Positions 54,368 through 63,562 of a DNA stretch of 64,000 bases are shown here, piece after piece. The DNA lies in assembly GCF_900156065.1 (NCBI RefSeq), contig NZ_FTNF01000007.1:124001-188000 (forward strand), read 5' to 3'. A program made the translations under genes and the position numbers. The first letter of the stretch is position 1, and the number at the start of each line of letters is the position of its first letter. The notes beneath the pieces were generated by a model that made no database searches, had not been told where the DNA came from, and saw only the letters and a program-made list of their open reading frames with translations. The stretch comes from Micromonospora avicenniae (GTDB lineage: Bacteria > Actinomycetota > Actinomycetes > Mycobacteriales > Micromonosporaceae).

Positions 54368-54373
54368 AATCTA
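54368..54373 (-). promoter_or_regulatory. -10 element of leaderless GH65/HAD operon
   Basis: TAGATT on the minus strand, six bases before the GTG of the HAD gene. Confidence 0.5.
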
Positions 54374-54445
54374 ACCACCCGAACGGACCGGCAAACCCGT
54401 TTCCGGGCCGTCGAGATCCGCCTGGGCGGTTCATTGCGGTGTGGG

Positions 54446-54910
54446 TCACTGGGGGCGCAGCGTCCAGATCACAGTCATCTCCGACGTCGGGGTGCCGTCG
54501 TCGGTGCTGATCTCGACCTGGACCGGGAACTCCGGGCGCTTGCCGGCATCCAGCTCGGCGACCACCTCCGCGGGCGGGCGACCCAGCCGCGCGGTGGCGC
54601 GTACCGGCCCGAGGGCCAGCTTGCGGTACGCGATGTCCGCCCGGACGGCCAGCGGCACCGCCCGGTCGAGCAGCTGCCCGAACGCGGCCAGCACCACCGC
54701 GCCGGAGGCGGTCTCGCCGAGGGTGAACATGGCCCCGGCGTGGGGGCCGCCGACGTGGTTGTGGGTGGCCGACGTGTCGGGCAACCGGAGGACCGCCCGG
54801 ACACCACCCTCGGCTTCGGGGGCGATCTCGAGGAACTCGAAACCGAGCGTGCGGGCGAAGGGCACGGCCTCGAGCATCCCGGCCGCCACCTGGCGTGAGT
54901 CGATGGACAT
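54446..54910 (-). CDS. Hotdog-fold thioesterase (PaaI/DUF4442-like)
   Basis: 154 residues, one hotdog domain: ARTLGFEFLEIAPEAEGGVR, THNHVGGPHAGAMFTLGETA (helix with active-site residues), AVPLAVRADIAYRKLALGP and VQVEISTDDGTPTSEMTVIW. Likely acyl-CoA thioesterase; substrate unknown. The ATG is preceded by TAGCGT six bases upstream (54922-54917), another leaderless-type start. Confidence 0.85.
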   Translation of the reverse strand: MSIDSRQVAAGMLEAVPFARTLGFEFLEIAPEAEGGVRAVLRLPDTSATHNHVGGPHAGAMFTLGETASGAVVLAAFGQLLDRAVPLAVRADIAYRKLALGPVRATARLGRPPAEVVAELDAGKRPEFPVQVEISTDDGTPTSEMTVIWTLRPQ

Positions 54911-54916
54911 GGCGAG

Positions 54917-54922
54917 ACGCTA
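54917..54922 (-). promoter_or_regulatory. -10 element of leaderless thioesterase gene
   Basis: TAGCGT on the minus strand, six bases before the ATG at 54910. Confidence 0.5.
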
Positions 54923-55098
54923 CTCCCGGGTAGTTACCCCGACAAGCCCGACCGCGGTCGCGCCCGGCGTGCGGGTGGTCGTGGTGCCGCAGGTCGCCGA
55001 CGGCTCGACCCGCCGAGCGGACCGCAGCCGGTCCGCCGACGATCACGGCAGCCCCGGCACGGCGGCGAACCGAACGCCGCCTACCGCCGGGACGGACG

Positions 55099-57309
55099 TC
55101 AGCAGCGGTCTCGGGGCACGGCGGGCTCGCCCAGGAAGACCTGCCGGACCACGCGTTCGGCCGCGTGTCCGTCGTCCAGGGTGCAGAACCGGGCACGGAA
55201 CCGCTGGCGCGCCCTGGTCGCGGCGTCCGACGAGACAGCACCGGCACGGAACAGGTCGAGCAGTTCGTCGAAGGTCATCGCCACCGTGCCCGGCGGCTCG
55301 GCGGTGATGTCGAAGTAGACCCCCCGGGCCAGCCGGTAAGCCTCCCAGTCGGGGGCGTAGATGACGATGGGCCGGTTCAGCACGGCGTAGTCGAACATCG
55401 CCGAGGAATAGTCGGTGATCAGCACGTCGGCGACCAGGTAAAGATCCTCCACCCGCTGGTACGCGCTCACGTCGGTGACCTGCTGCCGGTCCACCGCACG
55501 ACGCGGTCGCCGGTACCGGTCGTGAAAGTAGTGGCTACGCATCAAGAGCCGGCCGGATGGGCCGAGCGCCTCGACGAAGTGGTCCGGGTCGAACGGCGGC
55601 CGATAGTTGGGCAGGTGCTCCCGGTGCGTCGGCGCGTAGAGCACGACCTGCTCGGCGAGCCCGATGCCGAGTTCGGCGCGCAGCCGCCGCACGTCTTCCG
55701 GCGTGGCGGTGACCAGCCGGTCGTTGCGTGGATAGCCGACCTCCAGCGTGGTGTACCGCGCCGGGTACGCGCGGTCCCACATCTGGGTGGAGAAGCTGTT
55801 GGAGGTGACGCTGTAGTCCCAGCGGTCCACCCGGCGCAGCAGGCCGGCGAAGTCCATCCGGCCGGCGCCGATCGGATACCGCTGCTGGTCCAGCCCCATC
55901 ACCTTCACCGGCGTGCCGTGGTGGGTCTGCAGGTGCACCGAGCCGGGCCGTTTGCGGACGAAGTCCGGGAAGTTGACGTTGTTGACCAGCCAGCGGGCCC
56001 GGGCCAGCGTCCGGTAGTAGGCCGGGGTGCCGGCCACGACGTACTCGACCCCGGGCGGGAGCGTGGCCACCCGGTCCCGCCGGACGATCCAGACTCCGCG
56101 TACGCCCGGCACGAGCCGACGGGCCGCCTCGTAGATCGCCGCGGGGTTGCAGGCGAACCCCCGGTACCAGTACGCGGCGTAGACCGCGAGCGTCGGATCG
56201 ATCGGCCGGCGTAGTTCCGCCCGGTAGTACTCGCGCAGCAGCACGTCGCGGGCGCGCCTGGCGTTGCGGCGGGCCACCGGCACCACCCGCCGTCGGGCGG
56301 TACGGGCGGAGCGGCGGGCCACGTCACGGGCCCGGTTGGCGGCGCGCAGCGCGCTGAACGTACGCCAGCGGCCGGTGGCTACCAGCCGGTGCTTCAGCCC
56401 CTCCACCCCGGACGGAGCCGGGTAGCCCTCGGGTGGCAGCCAACGGGCGTAGTCGGCGGTGATCTGCGCGAAGAACGCGGGGCGCAGTTCGGGGGCGATC
56501 CGCTGCCCGTTGCCGAGCACGGTCAGGTAGTGCCAGATCATCCGCTCGAAGACCGCCGGGCGCAGCGCGTCGACCCCCGGCCCCCACCGGTCCATCAGCC
56601 GGAACACACGGTGCCACTGCGGAAAGACCTCGAAGTGCCGTTCCCCTCGGGTACGGGTGATCGCCCCGGCGCGACGCTGCCGGTAGTTGACGCAGACCCG
56701 GTCCAGTACGCCGATCCGCTCGGCAGCCATCAACGCCGGGTAGCTGAACGACACGTCCTCGTACCAGCCGGGCGCGAAGCGCAGTCCGAGGTCGAGCAGG
56801 AACCGCCGGCGGACCACCCGGTTCCAGGCGGTGTGCAGCAGCCGCATCGTCTCCGGCCGGTCGCGCAGCCGGAACGTCTCCTCCCCGGGCTGCTCGGCGA
56901 ACACCTCGCGCATCGCGCTGCGCGTGGCGGTGTCGTTCCAGTGCGTGCGGACGTGATCGACGATCAGCACGTCCGGCCGGGTGCTGCGCAGCCGCTCGAC
57001 GACCGCCGGCAGGCACTCCGGCGCCAGCCAGTCGTCCCCGTCGACGAACCAGACGTACTCGCCGACGGCCCGGTCCAGCCCGATGTTGCGGGCCGGACCG
57101 AGCCCGACGTTCTCGGTCAGCCGGACGGCGCGGACACGCTGGTCGCCCGCCGCGTACTCGTCGATGATCTCGCCGCTGTCGTCCGGCGAGCAGTCGTCGA
57201 CAGCGATGATCTCCAGGTCGGTGAAGGGCTGGCCGAGGATCGAGTCCAGGCACTCACGCAGGTAGCCCTGCACTCGGAAGGCCGGTACGACGAAGCTGAT
57301 CAGGGTCAT
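55099..57309 (-). CDS. GT2 glycosyltransferase fused to TagF-like transferase
   Basis: 736 residues. Residues 1-250 are a GT-A family 2 glycosyltransferase (ISFVVPAFRVQGYLRECLDS, IIAVDDCSPDDSGEIID, ENVGLGPARNIGLDRAVGEY, WFVDGDDW with the DxD at 90-92). Residues about 365-730 match CDP-glycerol:poly(glycerophosphate) transferase: HLQTHHGTPVKVMGLDQQRY, YPRNDRLVTATPEDVRRLRA, VLYAPTHREHLPN and VADVLITDYSSAMFDYAVLN. It should build a teichoic-acid-like polyol-phosphate chain with added sugars. ATG after GGAGGG; 15 bases downstream of the CDP-alcohol transferase gene. Confidence 0.9.
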   Translation of the reverse strand: MTLISFVVPAFRVQGYLRECLDSILGQPFTDLEIIAVDDCSPDDSGEIIDEYAAGDQRVRAVRLTENVGLGPARNIGLDRAVGEYVWFVDGDDWLAPECLPAVVERLRSTRPDVLIVDHVRTHWNDTATRSAMREVFAEQPGEETFRLRDRPETMRLLHTAWNRVVRRRFLLDLGLRFAPGWYEDVSFSYPALMAAERIGVLDRVCVNYRQRRAGAITRTRGERHFEVFPQWHRVFRLMDRWGPGVDALRPAVFERMIWHYLTVLGNGQRIAPELRPAFFAQITADYARWLPPEGYPAPSGVEGLKHRLVATGRWRTFSALRAANRARDVARRSARTARRRVVPVARRNARRARDVLLREYYRAELRRPIDPTLAVYAAYWYRGFACNPAAIYEAARRLVPGVRGVWIVRRDRVATLPPGVEYVVAGTPAYYRTLARARWLVNNVNFPDFVRKRPGSVHLQTHHGTPVKVMGLDQQRYPIGAGRMDFAGLLRRVDRWDYSVTSNSFSTQMWDRAYPARYTTLEVGYPRNDRLVTATPEDVRRLRAELGIGLAEQVVLYAPTHREHLPNYRPPFDPDHFVEALGPSGRLLMRSHYFHDRYRRPRRAVDRQQVTDVSAYQRVEDLYLVADVLITDYSSAMFDYAVLNRPIVIYAPDWEAYRLARGVYFDITAEPPGTVAMTFDELLDLFRAGAVSSDAATRARQRFRARFCTLDDGHAAERVVRQVFLGEPAVPRDRC

Positions 57310-57324
57310 CCGGCCGTCCCTCCG

Positions 57325-59295
57325 TCAGCCCGGCACGCCGTCCTCCATCCGCACCGGCGCCGCCGACGCCCGCGCGGCGCGGGCGGGTAGGACGACCCAG
57401 GCCAGGACGACGCTCGCCGCGAAAACCACGAGAAGGTATGTACCGAGTGTAGCCATCCCAATACTTCCGAACCCGACAATTGCCGCCAGGGTCAGCAGCA
57501 CCGAGCGCCCCTCCCAGCCGAACGTGGCCGCGTGCAGCGGCGGCGCCGGCTGCCGCTTCTCCAGCCGGGCGGTGAGGTCGTAGTGGTGCACCGTGAGCAC
57601 GAGGACGTACCCGAAGATCAGCCAGGGCGGCACATCACCGAGCACTCCCGCGGCGATCGCGAAAAGGTACTCGCCGGCTCGCAACGCGGCCGGCACCAGC
57701 CAGTCCAGCGGGCCGTCGTGGTCGGCACGAGCCCCGAGGCCGCCGACCAGCAGCACCACCAGGGCGACCGGCAGCAGCCAGCGCAGGCCGTCCGCGCCAC
57801 CGTGGGGGTGCCCGGCGACCAGCGCCGCGACCAGCAGCGCCGCCGGGCCGAGCGCCGCGAACACCGCGTACGCGAGCGGCCCCACCGCGCGCGCCCCCGG
57901 CAGCAACCTCGCCAGCGGGCCGTCGTCACGGTGCAGGGTGACGTCGACGGTGTCCAGCACCGTCACCCCCATCCAGCGCGCCCGGAGGGTACGCAGCGCG
58001 CCCGTGTAGGCGAACGCCAGCGTGCCCCAGACCAGCACCGCGACCAGACTGACCAGCGGGTTGAACAGCGCGACGGTCAGCGCGATCAGGGCCCACCGCT
58101 CCCCGATCGGGAAGACCACCGTGCGCTTCAGCCAGTACGACACCGAACCCGTGTCGGCCTGCACCCGGGTCGAGGCGGCGTTCAGCCGGTCACCGATGCC
58201 ACCGGCGGCGGCAGCCTGGCGGGGCCGACGCGCCGCCTCGTCGTGCAGGACGCCGTACCACGTGTCGGTCATGTGCCGGACGGTCTGCAACGTCATCGCC
58301 GCGATGGTCAGTGCCCAGCCGTAGCGGAACCCCAGCTGCGTGGCGCCGTAGCCGAGACCGGCGTAGACGACGTACTCCTTGGCCCGGTCGGCCATGGTGT
58401 CCAGCCAGCCACCCCAGGCGCTGAAGTTGCGGGTGTAGCGGGCCAGCTGCCCGTCCACGCAGTCGAGTACGAACCCGAGGTAGAGCAGGACCGCCCCGGA
58501 GACCAGCGCCGGCCGGCCCCCGACGGCGAAGAGCACCGCGGCCGCCACCGCGAACGCCACCGAGATCATCGTGACGGTGGTGGGGCCGAGCCGCAGCCGG
58601 GCCGCGGCCCGCACCACCAACGTCGACCAGGTGCTCACGAAGAAGGTGGTGAAGAAGTCGTCCCGTTCCTTCACCGACAGGCGCAGCTCGGCCCGGTCCT
58701 CGTCGACCGCGGCCACCGCGGCCTCGGCGGCGGCCAGCTCGGCCGCGTCGTTCACCCGGTGGGCGACGAGCAGTCGTACCCGGTGGGCGAAGGCCAGGAC
58801 GCCCCGGCCGGCGAGGCCGGCGAAGAGGCGGTCCACCGCCGTCCCCTCCCCCGGTGCCGCGGCAGCCGCGCGCGCGGCGGCGGCGAGCGTGGGCAGGTCC
58901 TGCGCACCGACCTTCAGCGCGCCACCGAAGACCCCCGTGGCGTCGGGTAGCGTCACCGCCGGACCGGCCTCGACCACCTGGCCGCGTTCCTCGCGTACCG
59001 CCGTCTGGCCGGCCGCCGGCGGGTCGGTGAGCACCAGCGCCACGGTCGGGCCGACCGGGCTGGTGGCCAGGTGCCGGAGCACAGCGGTGTGCGCGACCAG
59101 GTCCGCGCCGGTCACCAGCACCGGGCCGGTCGCGACCTCGACGAGCGCGGCGAGTTCGTCGAGGTCGGCGGCGGATCGAACCTCATCCGCGCCGGCGCGG
59201 CGGCACTGCGCGGCCAGCCGGTCGGCGAGCGCCTCGCCGGTACGGGTGGGCAGGCCCGCCGCGGTGCCGCCGGCGAGCACGATCGCGAGGGTCAC
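57325..59295 (-). CDS. Nucleotidyltransferase-like / CDP-alcohol phosphatidyltransferase fusion
   Basis: 656 residues. Residues 1-200 resemble a degenerate nucleotidyltransferase (LAIVLAGGTAAGLP). The CDP-alcohol phosphatidyltransferase signature DxxDGxxARx8Gx3Dx3D is complete at 278-303 (DCVDGQLARY to GWLDTMAD). Further membrane helices follow to the end (LYLGFVL, LLVAALVAGHPHG, DVPPWLIFGYVLVLTVHHYD). It should move an alcohol-phosphate head from a CDP donor to a lipid, perhaps the linkage unit of the wall polymer. GTG start overlaps the ABC ATPase gene by four bases. Confidence 0.88.
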   Translation of the reverse strand: MTLAIVLAGGTAAGLPTRTGEALADRLAAQCRRAGADEVRSAADLDELAALVEVATGPVLVTGADLVAHTAVLRHLATSPVGPTVALVLTDPPAAGQTAVREERGQVVEAGPAVTLPDATGVFGGALKVGAQDLPTLAAAARAAAAAPGEGTAVDRLFAGLAGRGVLAFAHRVRLLVAHRVNDAAELAAAEAAVAAVDEDRAELRLSVKERDDFFTTFFVSTWSTLVVRAAARLRLGPTTVTMISVAFAVAAAVLFAVGGRPALVSGAVLLYLGFVLDCVDGQLARYTRNFSAWGGWLDTMADRAKEYVVYAGLGYGATQLGFRYGWALTIAAMTLQTVRHMTDTWYGVLHDEAARRPRQAAAAGGIGDRLNAASTRVQADTGSVSYWLKRTVVFPIGERWALIALTVALFNPLVSLVAVLVWGTLAFAYTGALRTLRARWMGVTVLDTVDVTLHRDDGPLARLLPGARAVGPLAYAVFAALGPAALLVAALVAGHPHGGADGLRWLLPVALVVLLVGGLGARADHDGPLDWLVPAALRAGEYLFAIAAGVLGDVPPWLIFGYVLVLTVHHYDLTARLEKRQPAPPLHAATFGWEGRSVLLTLAAIVGFGSIGMATLGTYLLVVFAASVVLAWVVLPARAARASAAPVRMEDGVPG

Positions 59296-60038
59296 CGGGG
59301 TGCCGCGCCGTGGTACGCCTCGAGCGCCTCGGCGACCGTCCCGTCGAGGGTCAGCCGCCCGCCGTCGAGGTAGAGCCCCCGACGGCAGAAGCGGGTCAGG
59401 TCCTTTTCGTTGTGTGACACCAGCACCAAGGTGCGCCCCTCCCCGAGCAGACGGTCAATCGTCGCATAACACTTTTTCCGGAATTCGGCGTCGCCGACCG
59501 CGGTCACCTCGTCCATGAGCAGGATCGGGTGCGGCAGATGCGAGATGATCGCGAAGCCGAGCCGGACCTTCATGCCGGACGAGTAGTGCCGCACCGACGT
59601 GTCGATGGCCCGCTCCACCTGCTCTCCGGCGAACGAGACGATGTCGTCGAAGTGCCGCTTCAGGTAGCCCGACGAGAGCCCGTGCAGGCCGCCCACCAGG
59701 TAGAGGTTCTCCCGCCCGGTCAGGTCGTTGGAGAAGCCGGCGGAGAGTTCGAGCAGCGGCGCGACGTCACCGCGCACCCGGATGTCGCCCTCGTCGGGGA
59801 TCAGCACCCCGGCGATCAACCGCAGCAGGGTGCTCTTGCCGGTGCCGTTGCGCCCGATGACACCGACCGTGTCGCCGGCCCGTACGGCGAACGACACGTC
59901 GCGTAGCGGCCAGAACTGGCCCGACGGAGCGTTCCGCCCGCCCTGGTGGATGAACAGGTCTCGCAGCCGCAACTGGCGGCGCCGGTTGCGGACGAACCGG
60001 ATGCCGAGGCCCTTCGCCTCGATGATCACGTCGCCCAT
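59292..60038 (-). CDS. TagH-like ABC transporter ATP-binding protein
   Basis: 248 residues. Walker A GVIGRNGTGKSTLLRLIAGV, signature VRHYSSGMKVRLGFAII, Walker B HPILLMDEVTAVGD, switch His in LVLVSHNEKD. These belong to the polysaccharide/teichoic-acid exporter group (TagH, RfbE, Wzt). It pairs with the permease one base upstream (stop to ATG). Confidence 0.93.
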   Translation of the reverse strand: MGDVIIEAKGLGIRFVRNRRRQLRLRDLFIHQGGRNAPSGQFWPLRDVSFAVRAGDTVGVIGRNGTGKSTLLRLIAGVLIPDEGDIRVRGDVAPLLELSAGFSNDLTGRENLYLVGGLHGLSSGYLKRHFDDIVSFAGEQVERAIDTSVRHYSSGMKVRLGFAIISHLPHPILLMDEVTAVGDAEFRKKCYATIDRLLGEGRTLVLVSHNEKDLTRFCRRGLYLDGGRLTLDGTVAEALEAYHGAAPR

Positions 60039-60039
60039 C

Positions 60040-60867
60040 TCAGAGTTCCTTGAGCACTGCGGGTTCAAGGCGACGGAACGACCACCATCCGGCGGCCAGC
60101 ACCAGCAGACTGCCGACCACGGTGGTGGCGAGCAGGCGGGCGTTCGGGAACTCGTCCGCGTACCAGATCGAGTGGTGCAGCTGGAAGATGCCGACCAGCG
60201 GGTTCAACTCATACACGATCTTGAGCCATCCGGGCAGGTCGGAATCCCGGACCAGGCTCAGCGGATAGATGATCGGCGTCGCGTAGAAGAGCACCCGGAT
60301 GATCAGCCGCATGAACCGCTCCACGTCGCGCATCAGCACGTTGAACGCGGAGAGCAGCAGAGCCAGCCCGAACAGCAGGGTGCCCTGGACGAGCACGGCG
60401 AGCGGCAGGGCGAGCAGGGACCAACCGAGGTCGACCCGGCCGTGCACGGCGTACGCCACCGCGACCGCGACGAGGACCGGCAGGCCGGCGACGTACTCGG
60501 CGAACCGGCCGGTGACCCGTCCGATGGGGAAGACCTGCCGCGGCACGTTCATCGTGGTGATCAGCCGGGCCTGGCCGGTGAGCGCGTTGGTCGCCTCGCT
60601 CAACGCCGAACTGGTCCACATCCAGGCGAAGATCCCGGTGATGAGGAACAGCGGGTACGACTCCGCCGCCTCACCCAGGTGCCGGCCGGTGTCCCGCGAG
60701 TAGAGCACCCCGAAGACGAACCAGTAGATCGCCCCCATGCCGAGCGGCTCGATGAGCGACCAGACGTACCCGAGCGCCGACTGCTGGTACTTCACCGCGA
60801 GATCGCGCTTGACCAGGATGCGCAGGGAGTTGCGGTGCGACCACAACGCCGCGACCCCAGAGGTCAC
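60040..60867 (-). CDS. TagG-like ABC transporter permease
   Basis: 275 residues, six membrane helices of the ABC-2 polysaccharide exporter type: LVKRDLAVKYQQSALGYVWS (cytoplasmic coupling), MGAIYWFVFGVLYS, LFLITGIFAWMWTSSALSEA, VLVAVAVAYAVHG, LIIRVLFYATPIIYPLSLV and LNPLVGIFQLHHSIWYADEF. With the TagH-like ATPase it exports a lipid-linked wall polymer. GTG after GGGAGG. First gene of the four-gene module. Confidence 0.93.
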   Translation of the reverse strand: MTSGVAALWSHRNSLRILVKRDLAVKYQQSALGYVWSLIEPLGMGAIYWFVFGVLYSRDTGRHLGEAAESYPLFLITGIFAWMWTSSALSEATNALTGQARLITTMNVPRQVFPIGRVTGRFAEYVAGLPVLVAVAVAYAVHGRVDLGWSLLALPLAVLVQGTLLFGLALLLSAFNVLMRDVERFMRLIIRVLFYATPIIYPLSLVRDSDLPGWLKIVYELNPLVGIFQLHHSIWYADEFPNARLLATTVVGSLLVLAAGWWSFRRLEPAVLKEL

Positions 60868-60893
60868 CGCCGCCTCCCGCCTCAGTAAACGGA

Positions 60894-60929
60894 CGACAGG
60901 TTAGCAGTCGGTGAATGATCGCCCTGTCG
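60894..60929 (-). terminator. Weak stem-loop after serine dehydratase gene
   Basis: CGACAGG and CCTGTCG pair over 7 bp across a 22-base loop, just past the stop codon. A long loop makes it uncertain. Confidence 0.3.
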
Positions 60930-60935
60930 GCACGT

Positions 60936-62306
60936 TCAACACTCGATCACATTGACGGCCAGACCGCCGCGTGCCGTCTCCTTGTACTTGACCTTCATGT
61001 CGGCGCCGGTCTCCCGCATGGTCTTGATGACCTTGTCCAGCGAGACGTGGTGCACCCCGTCGCCACGCAGCGCGAGACGGGCGGCAGTGATCGCCTTGAT
61101 GCTAGCCACGGCGTTGCGCTCGATGCAGGGGATCTGCACGAGGCCCCCCACCGGGTCGCAGGTCAGCCCCAGGTTGTGCTCCATGCCGATCTCGGCGGCG
61201 TTCTCCACCTGCTCCGGGGTGCCGCCCAGCGCCTCGGCGAGCCCGGCCGCCGCCATCGAGCAGGCCGACCCGACCTCGCCCTGGCAGCCGACCTCCGCGC
61301 CGGAGATCGACGCGTTCTCCTTGAACAGCACACCGATCGCGCCGGCCGCCAGCAGGAACCGCACCACCCCGTCCTCGGACGCCTCGGGCACGAACCGCGT
61401 GTAGTAGTGCAGCACGGCGGGGATGATCCCGGCCGCACCGTTGGTCGGGGCGGTGACCACCCGGCCACCTGCCGCGTTCTCCTCGTTGACCGCCAGCGCG
61501 AACAGGGTCACCCAGTCCATCGCACGCAGCGGGTCGTCGGTGCCGGCTTCCGCCTCCAGCCCACGGCGCAGCTCGGCGGCCCGGCGGCGGACCTTCAGCC
61601 CGCCCGGCAGCACGCCGTCGCGTTCGCAACCCCGCTCGACGCACTCGCGCATCACCCGCCAGATCTCCAGCAGACCGGCGCGCACCTCGGCCTCACTCCG
61701 CCAGGAGAGCTCGTTGGCGAGCATCACCTCGCTGATCGACAGCCCGGTGGCGGTGGTGACCTCCAGCAGTTCCGCGCCGGTGAGGAAGGGGTACGGGACC
61801 GCGGTGGTGTCGGGCACGATCCGGTCGGCGCCGGCCGCCGCCTCGTCGACCACGAACCCGCCGCCGACCGAGTAGTAGGTGCGGGCCCGCAGCTCCGCAC
61901 CGCTCTCGTCGTACGCCGTGAAGGTCATCCCGTTCGGGTGGTACGGCAGCGAACGGCGGCGGTGCAGCACAAGATCACGGTCGGGGTCGAAGTCGATCTC
62001 GTGCGCGTCGAGCAGGTTGATCCGCCGCTCCTCGCGGATCCGGGCCACCCGGGACGCCACGCTGTCGGTGTCGACCGTCTCCGGCGCCTCGCCGGTGAGC
62101 CCGAGCAGCACGGCCCGGTCGCTGCCGTGGCCGTGGCCGGTGGCGCCGAGCGAGCCGAACAGTTCCGCGTGCACCCGGGTGGTGACAGCGAGCAGTCCGT
62201 CGGCCTTGAGGCCGGTGACGAATGTACGGGCGGCGCGCATCGGCCCGACGGTGTGCGAGCTGGAGGGCCCGATGCCGACGCTGAAGAGGTCAAAAACGCT
62301 GATCAT
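60936..62306 (-). CDS. sdaA: L-serine ammonia-lyase, [4Fe-4S] type
   Basis: 456 residues, single-chain iron-sulfur L-serine dehydratase. [20 protein letters not shown] begins the beta domain; [37 protein letters not shown] and [20 protein letters not shown] form the catalytic domain, with Cys341, Cys383 and Cys394 as probable cluster ligands. The last residue is Cys (NVIEC); in the Legionella enzyme the C-terminal Cys ligates the cluster. It deaminates serine to pyruvate and ammonia. ATG at 62306 after AGGAAAG; a longer in-frame reading upstream runs into repeat sequence and is not used. Confidence 0.93.
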   Translation of the reverse strand: MISVFDLFSVGIGPSSSHTVGPMRAARTFVTGLKADGLLAVTTRVHAELFGSLGATGHGHGSDRAVLLGLTGEAPETVDTDSVASRVARIREERRINLLDAHEIDFDPDRDLVLHRRRSLPYHPNGMTFTAYDESGAELRARTYYSVGGGFVVDEAAAGADRIVPDTTAVPYPFLTGAELLEVTTATGLSISEVMLANELSWRSEAEVRAGLLEIWRVMRECVERGCERDGVLPGGLKVRRRAAELRRGLEAEAGTDDPLRAMDWVTLFALAVNEENAAGGRVVTAPTNGAAGIIPAVLHYYTRFVPEASEDGVVRFLLAAGAIGVLFKENASISGAEVGCQGEVGSACSMAAAGLAEALGGTPEQVENAAEIGMEHNLGLTCDPVGGLVQIPCIERNAVASIKAITAARLALRGDGVHHVSLDKVIKTMRETGADMKVKYKETARGGLAVNVIEC

Positions 62307-62474
62307 GGCTGCACTTTCCTCGCCGTCGCACCCGTTGTGCGGGATACGGGCCCTTCGTGGTCGCCCGGGCTCGGGCGGCCGGCCGGGCGCCCGGGGGTGT
62401 GGGTGCCCGACCGGCGAGCCTACCCGCCCAGGTGACCCCCCGCCCGGCAGTCCGCCCACGTCCCCACCGCCGAC

Positions 62475-62552
62475 GTCGCTGGCGCCGTCGCCGTCTCTGG
62501 CGCTGACGCGGTCGTCGTCGCTGGCACCGTCGCCGTCTCTGGCGCTGGCGCC
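62475..62552. repeat. 36-base direct repeat, period 42
   Basis: Units at 62475-62510 and 62517-62552 start GTCGCTGGCGCCGTCGCCGT / GTCGCTGGCACCGTCGCCGT and differ at few positions. Confidence 0.75.
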
Positions 62553-62555
62553 GGT

Positions 62556-62634
62556 CAAGATCGCACTACTTCAACGATCCAGTGGCCTCCAGCCGCCGGC
62601 GAGGCCACTACATCCATGTTCCAGCGTGACCTTG
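62556..62634. repeat. 79-base intergenic palindrome (CAAGATC/AGTGGC family)
   Basis: Outer arms CAAGATC and GACCTTG, inner 9-bp stem AGTGGCCTC (62581-62589) with GAGGCCACT (62601-62609), 11-base loop. It aligns along its length with 47324-47401 (shared GTGGCCTCC, GCCACTA, CAGC-TGA-CTTG). Confidence 0.8.
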
Positions 62635-62729
62635 CCGGATGTCAGGCGAGTGCGTGTCGGGGACGAGACAGTCGGGTGCCGGGCACGAGACGATCGTCGT
62701 GTCCGCCGGCCGAACCGGGGGCGCTGGGC

Positions 62730-63000
62730 GGCGGCAGGGCTGGACGGGCCGGACACGCTGGGCCTGCCGGAGACGCGGGGCCAGCCGCAGAGTTGAGCGA
62801 GCCGACGCCGGGAGAGCCGGCGACGCTGGGCCGGCCTGAGACGTGGGGCAGCCCGCCGAGCCGGGCGGGCCGGAGACGGGGGGCTGGGCGGGCCGGAGGC
62901 GCTGGGCCGACCGCCGAGCCGGGCAGGCCGGCGACGCTGGACGGGCCGGAGACGCTGGACGGGCCCACCGGCTGCGGGGAGTCGCTCGGGCCGGACACGG
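62730..63000. repeat. Degenerate GC-rich minisatellite-like tract
   Basis: Units such as GGGCCGGAGACGCTG, GCCGGCGACGCTGG and GGGCCGGACACG recur irregularly. Likely non-coding and slippage prone. Confidence 0.55.
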
Positions 63001-63119
63001 GTAACCACCTACGGGTACGCGGTCCCCCGATCGTCCTGCGGACTGAGGGCGGGACAGCGGGTGGTTCCTACCGTGGATTCCAGACGCGGCACTCACCGCC
63101 GCAGAGTGGGAGTACGACG

Positions 63120-63326
63120 ATGAGTCGCAAACTGGTCCGGCCCCGGGAGGGGCGCATGCTCGCCGGTGTCTGCGCCGGCCTGGCCCAGCGGTTCGGCATG
63201 TCGGCCGGTGCCGTCCGGCTGCTGTTCCTGCTGTCGCTGCTGCTGCCCGGCACCCAGGTGATCGTCTACCTGGTGCTCTGGATCCTGATGCCCAACGAGG
63301 ACCGCCACTTCGCCCCCACCCGCTAA
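63120..63326 (+). CDS. PspC-domain membrane protein
   Basis: 68 residues. KLVRPREGRMLAGVCAGLAQ, RFGMSAGAVRLLFLLSLLLP and QVIVYLVLWILMPNE are the PspC signature with one or two membrane helices. PspC proteins sense or help envelope stress responses. GGGAG lies eight bases before the ATG. Long upstream readings in frame come from the repeat tract. Confidence 0.9.
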   Translation: MSRKLVRPREGRMLAGVCAGLAQRFGMSAGAVRLLFLLSLLLPGTQVIVYLVLWILMPNEDRHFAPTR

Positions 63327-63406
63327 CCGGCGCCCTCGCCCTCCCCCGCCCAGCTCTCGTTGATCAACCGGCGCCCTCGCCCTCCCCCGCCCAGCTCTCG
63401 TTGATC
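63325..63406. repeat. 41-base tandem duplication
   Basis: 63325-63365 and 63366-63406 appear identical by eye. The first copy begins in the last codons of the PspC gene, so the duplication adds a second copy of its 3' flank. Confidence 0.88.
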
Positions 63407-63457
63407 AAGAGGTTTACGTCGCCGAGACCGTCATCTCTGACGCAAACCTCTTGATCA
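63402..63457. terminator. Palindrome/terminator with TTGATCA ends
   Basis: TGATCAAGAGGTTT (63402-63415) pairs with AAACCTCTTGATCA (63444-63457); after one A-C mismatch CGTC pairs with GACG. The 18-base loop is at 63421-63438. Lies between convergent genes. Confidence 0.8.
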
Positions 63458-63562
63458 CCCCGACTCCGGGTCCCGGGAGGGGCGGGGGGGGGAGGCGGGG
63501 AGGCCGGGGGGTCTGTCGGCGTGCGTCGCCGGGTATGGGGCGCGCGTCGACTTGGCTGGCGG

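Larger units (their letters stand above)
62307..63119. other. 813-base repeat-rich intergenic region
   Basis: No supported gene. In order it holds the serine dehydratase promoter side, a 42-base direct repeat (62475-62552), a 79-base palindrome (62556-62634) and about 400 bases of degenerate GC-rich repeats (62730-63000) with GGCCGGAGACGCTGG-like units. ORFs open in several frames there but have no folded-protein character. Confidence 0.65.

Noticed and set aside
62307..62558. N-terminal extension of serine dehydratase to 540 residues
   Set aside because: Translates the 42-base repeat and the Pro/Gly-rich leader; family members start at [10 protein letters not shown].
62616..63119. Long N-terminal extension of the PspC protein
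   Set aside because: Encoded by the degenerate repeat tract; the ribosome site and domain support the start at 63120.
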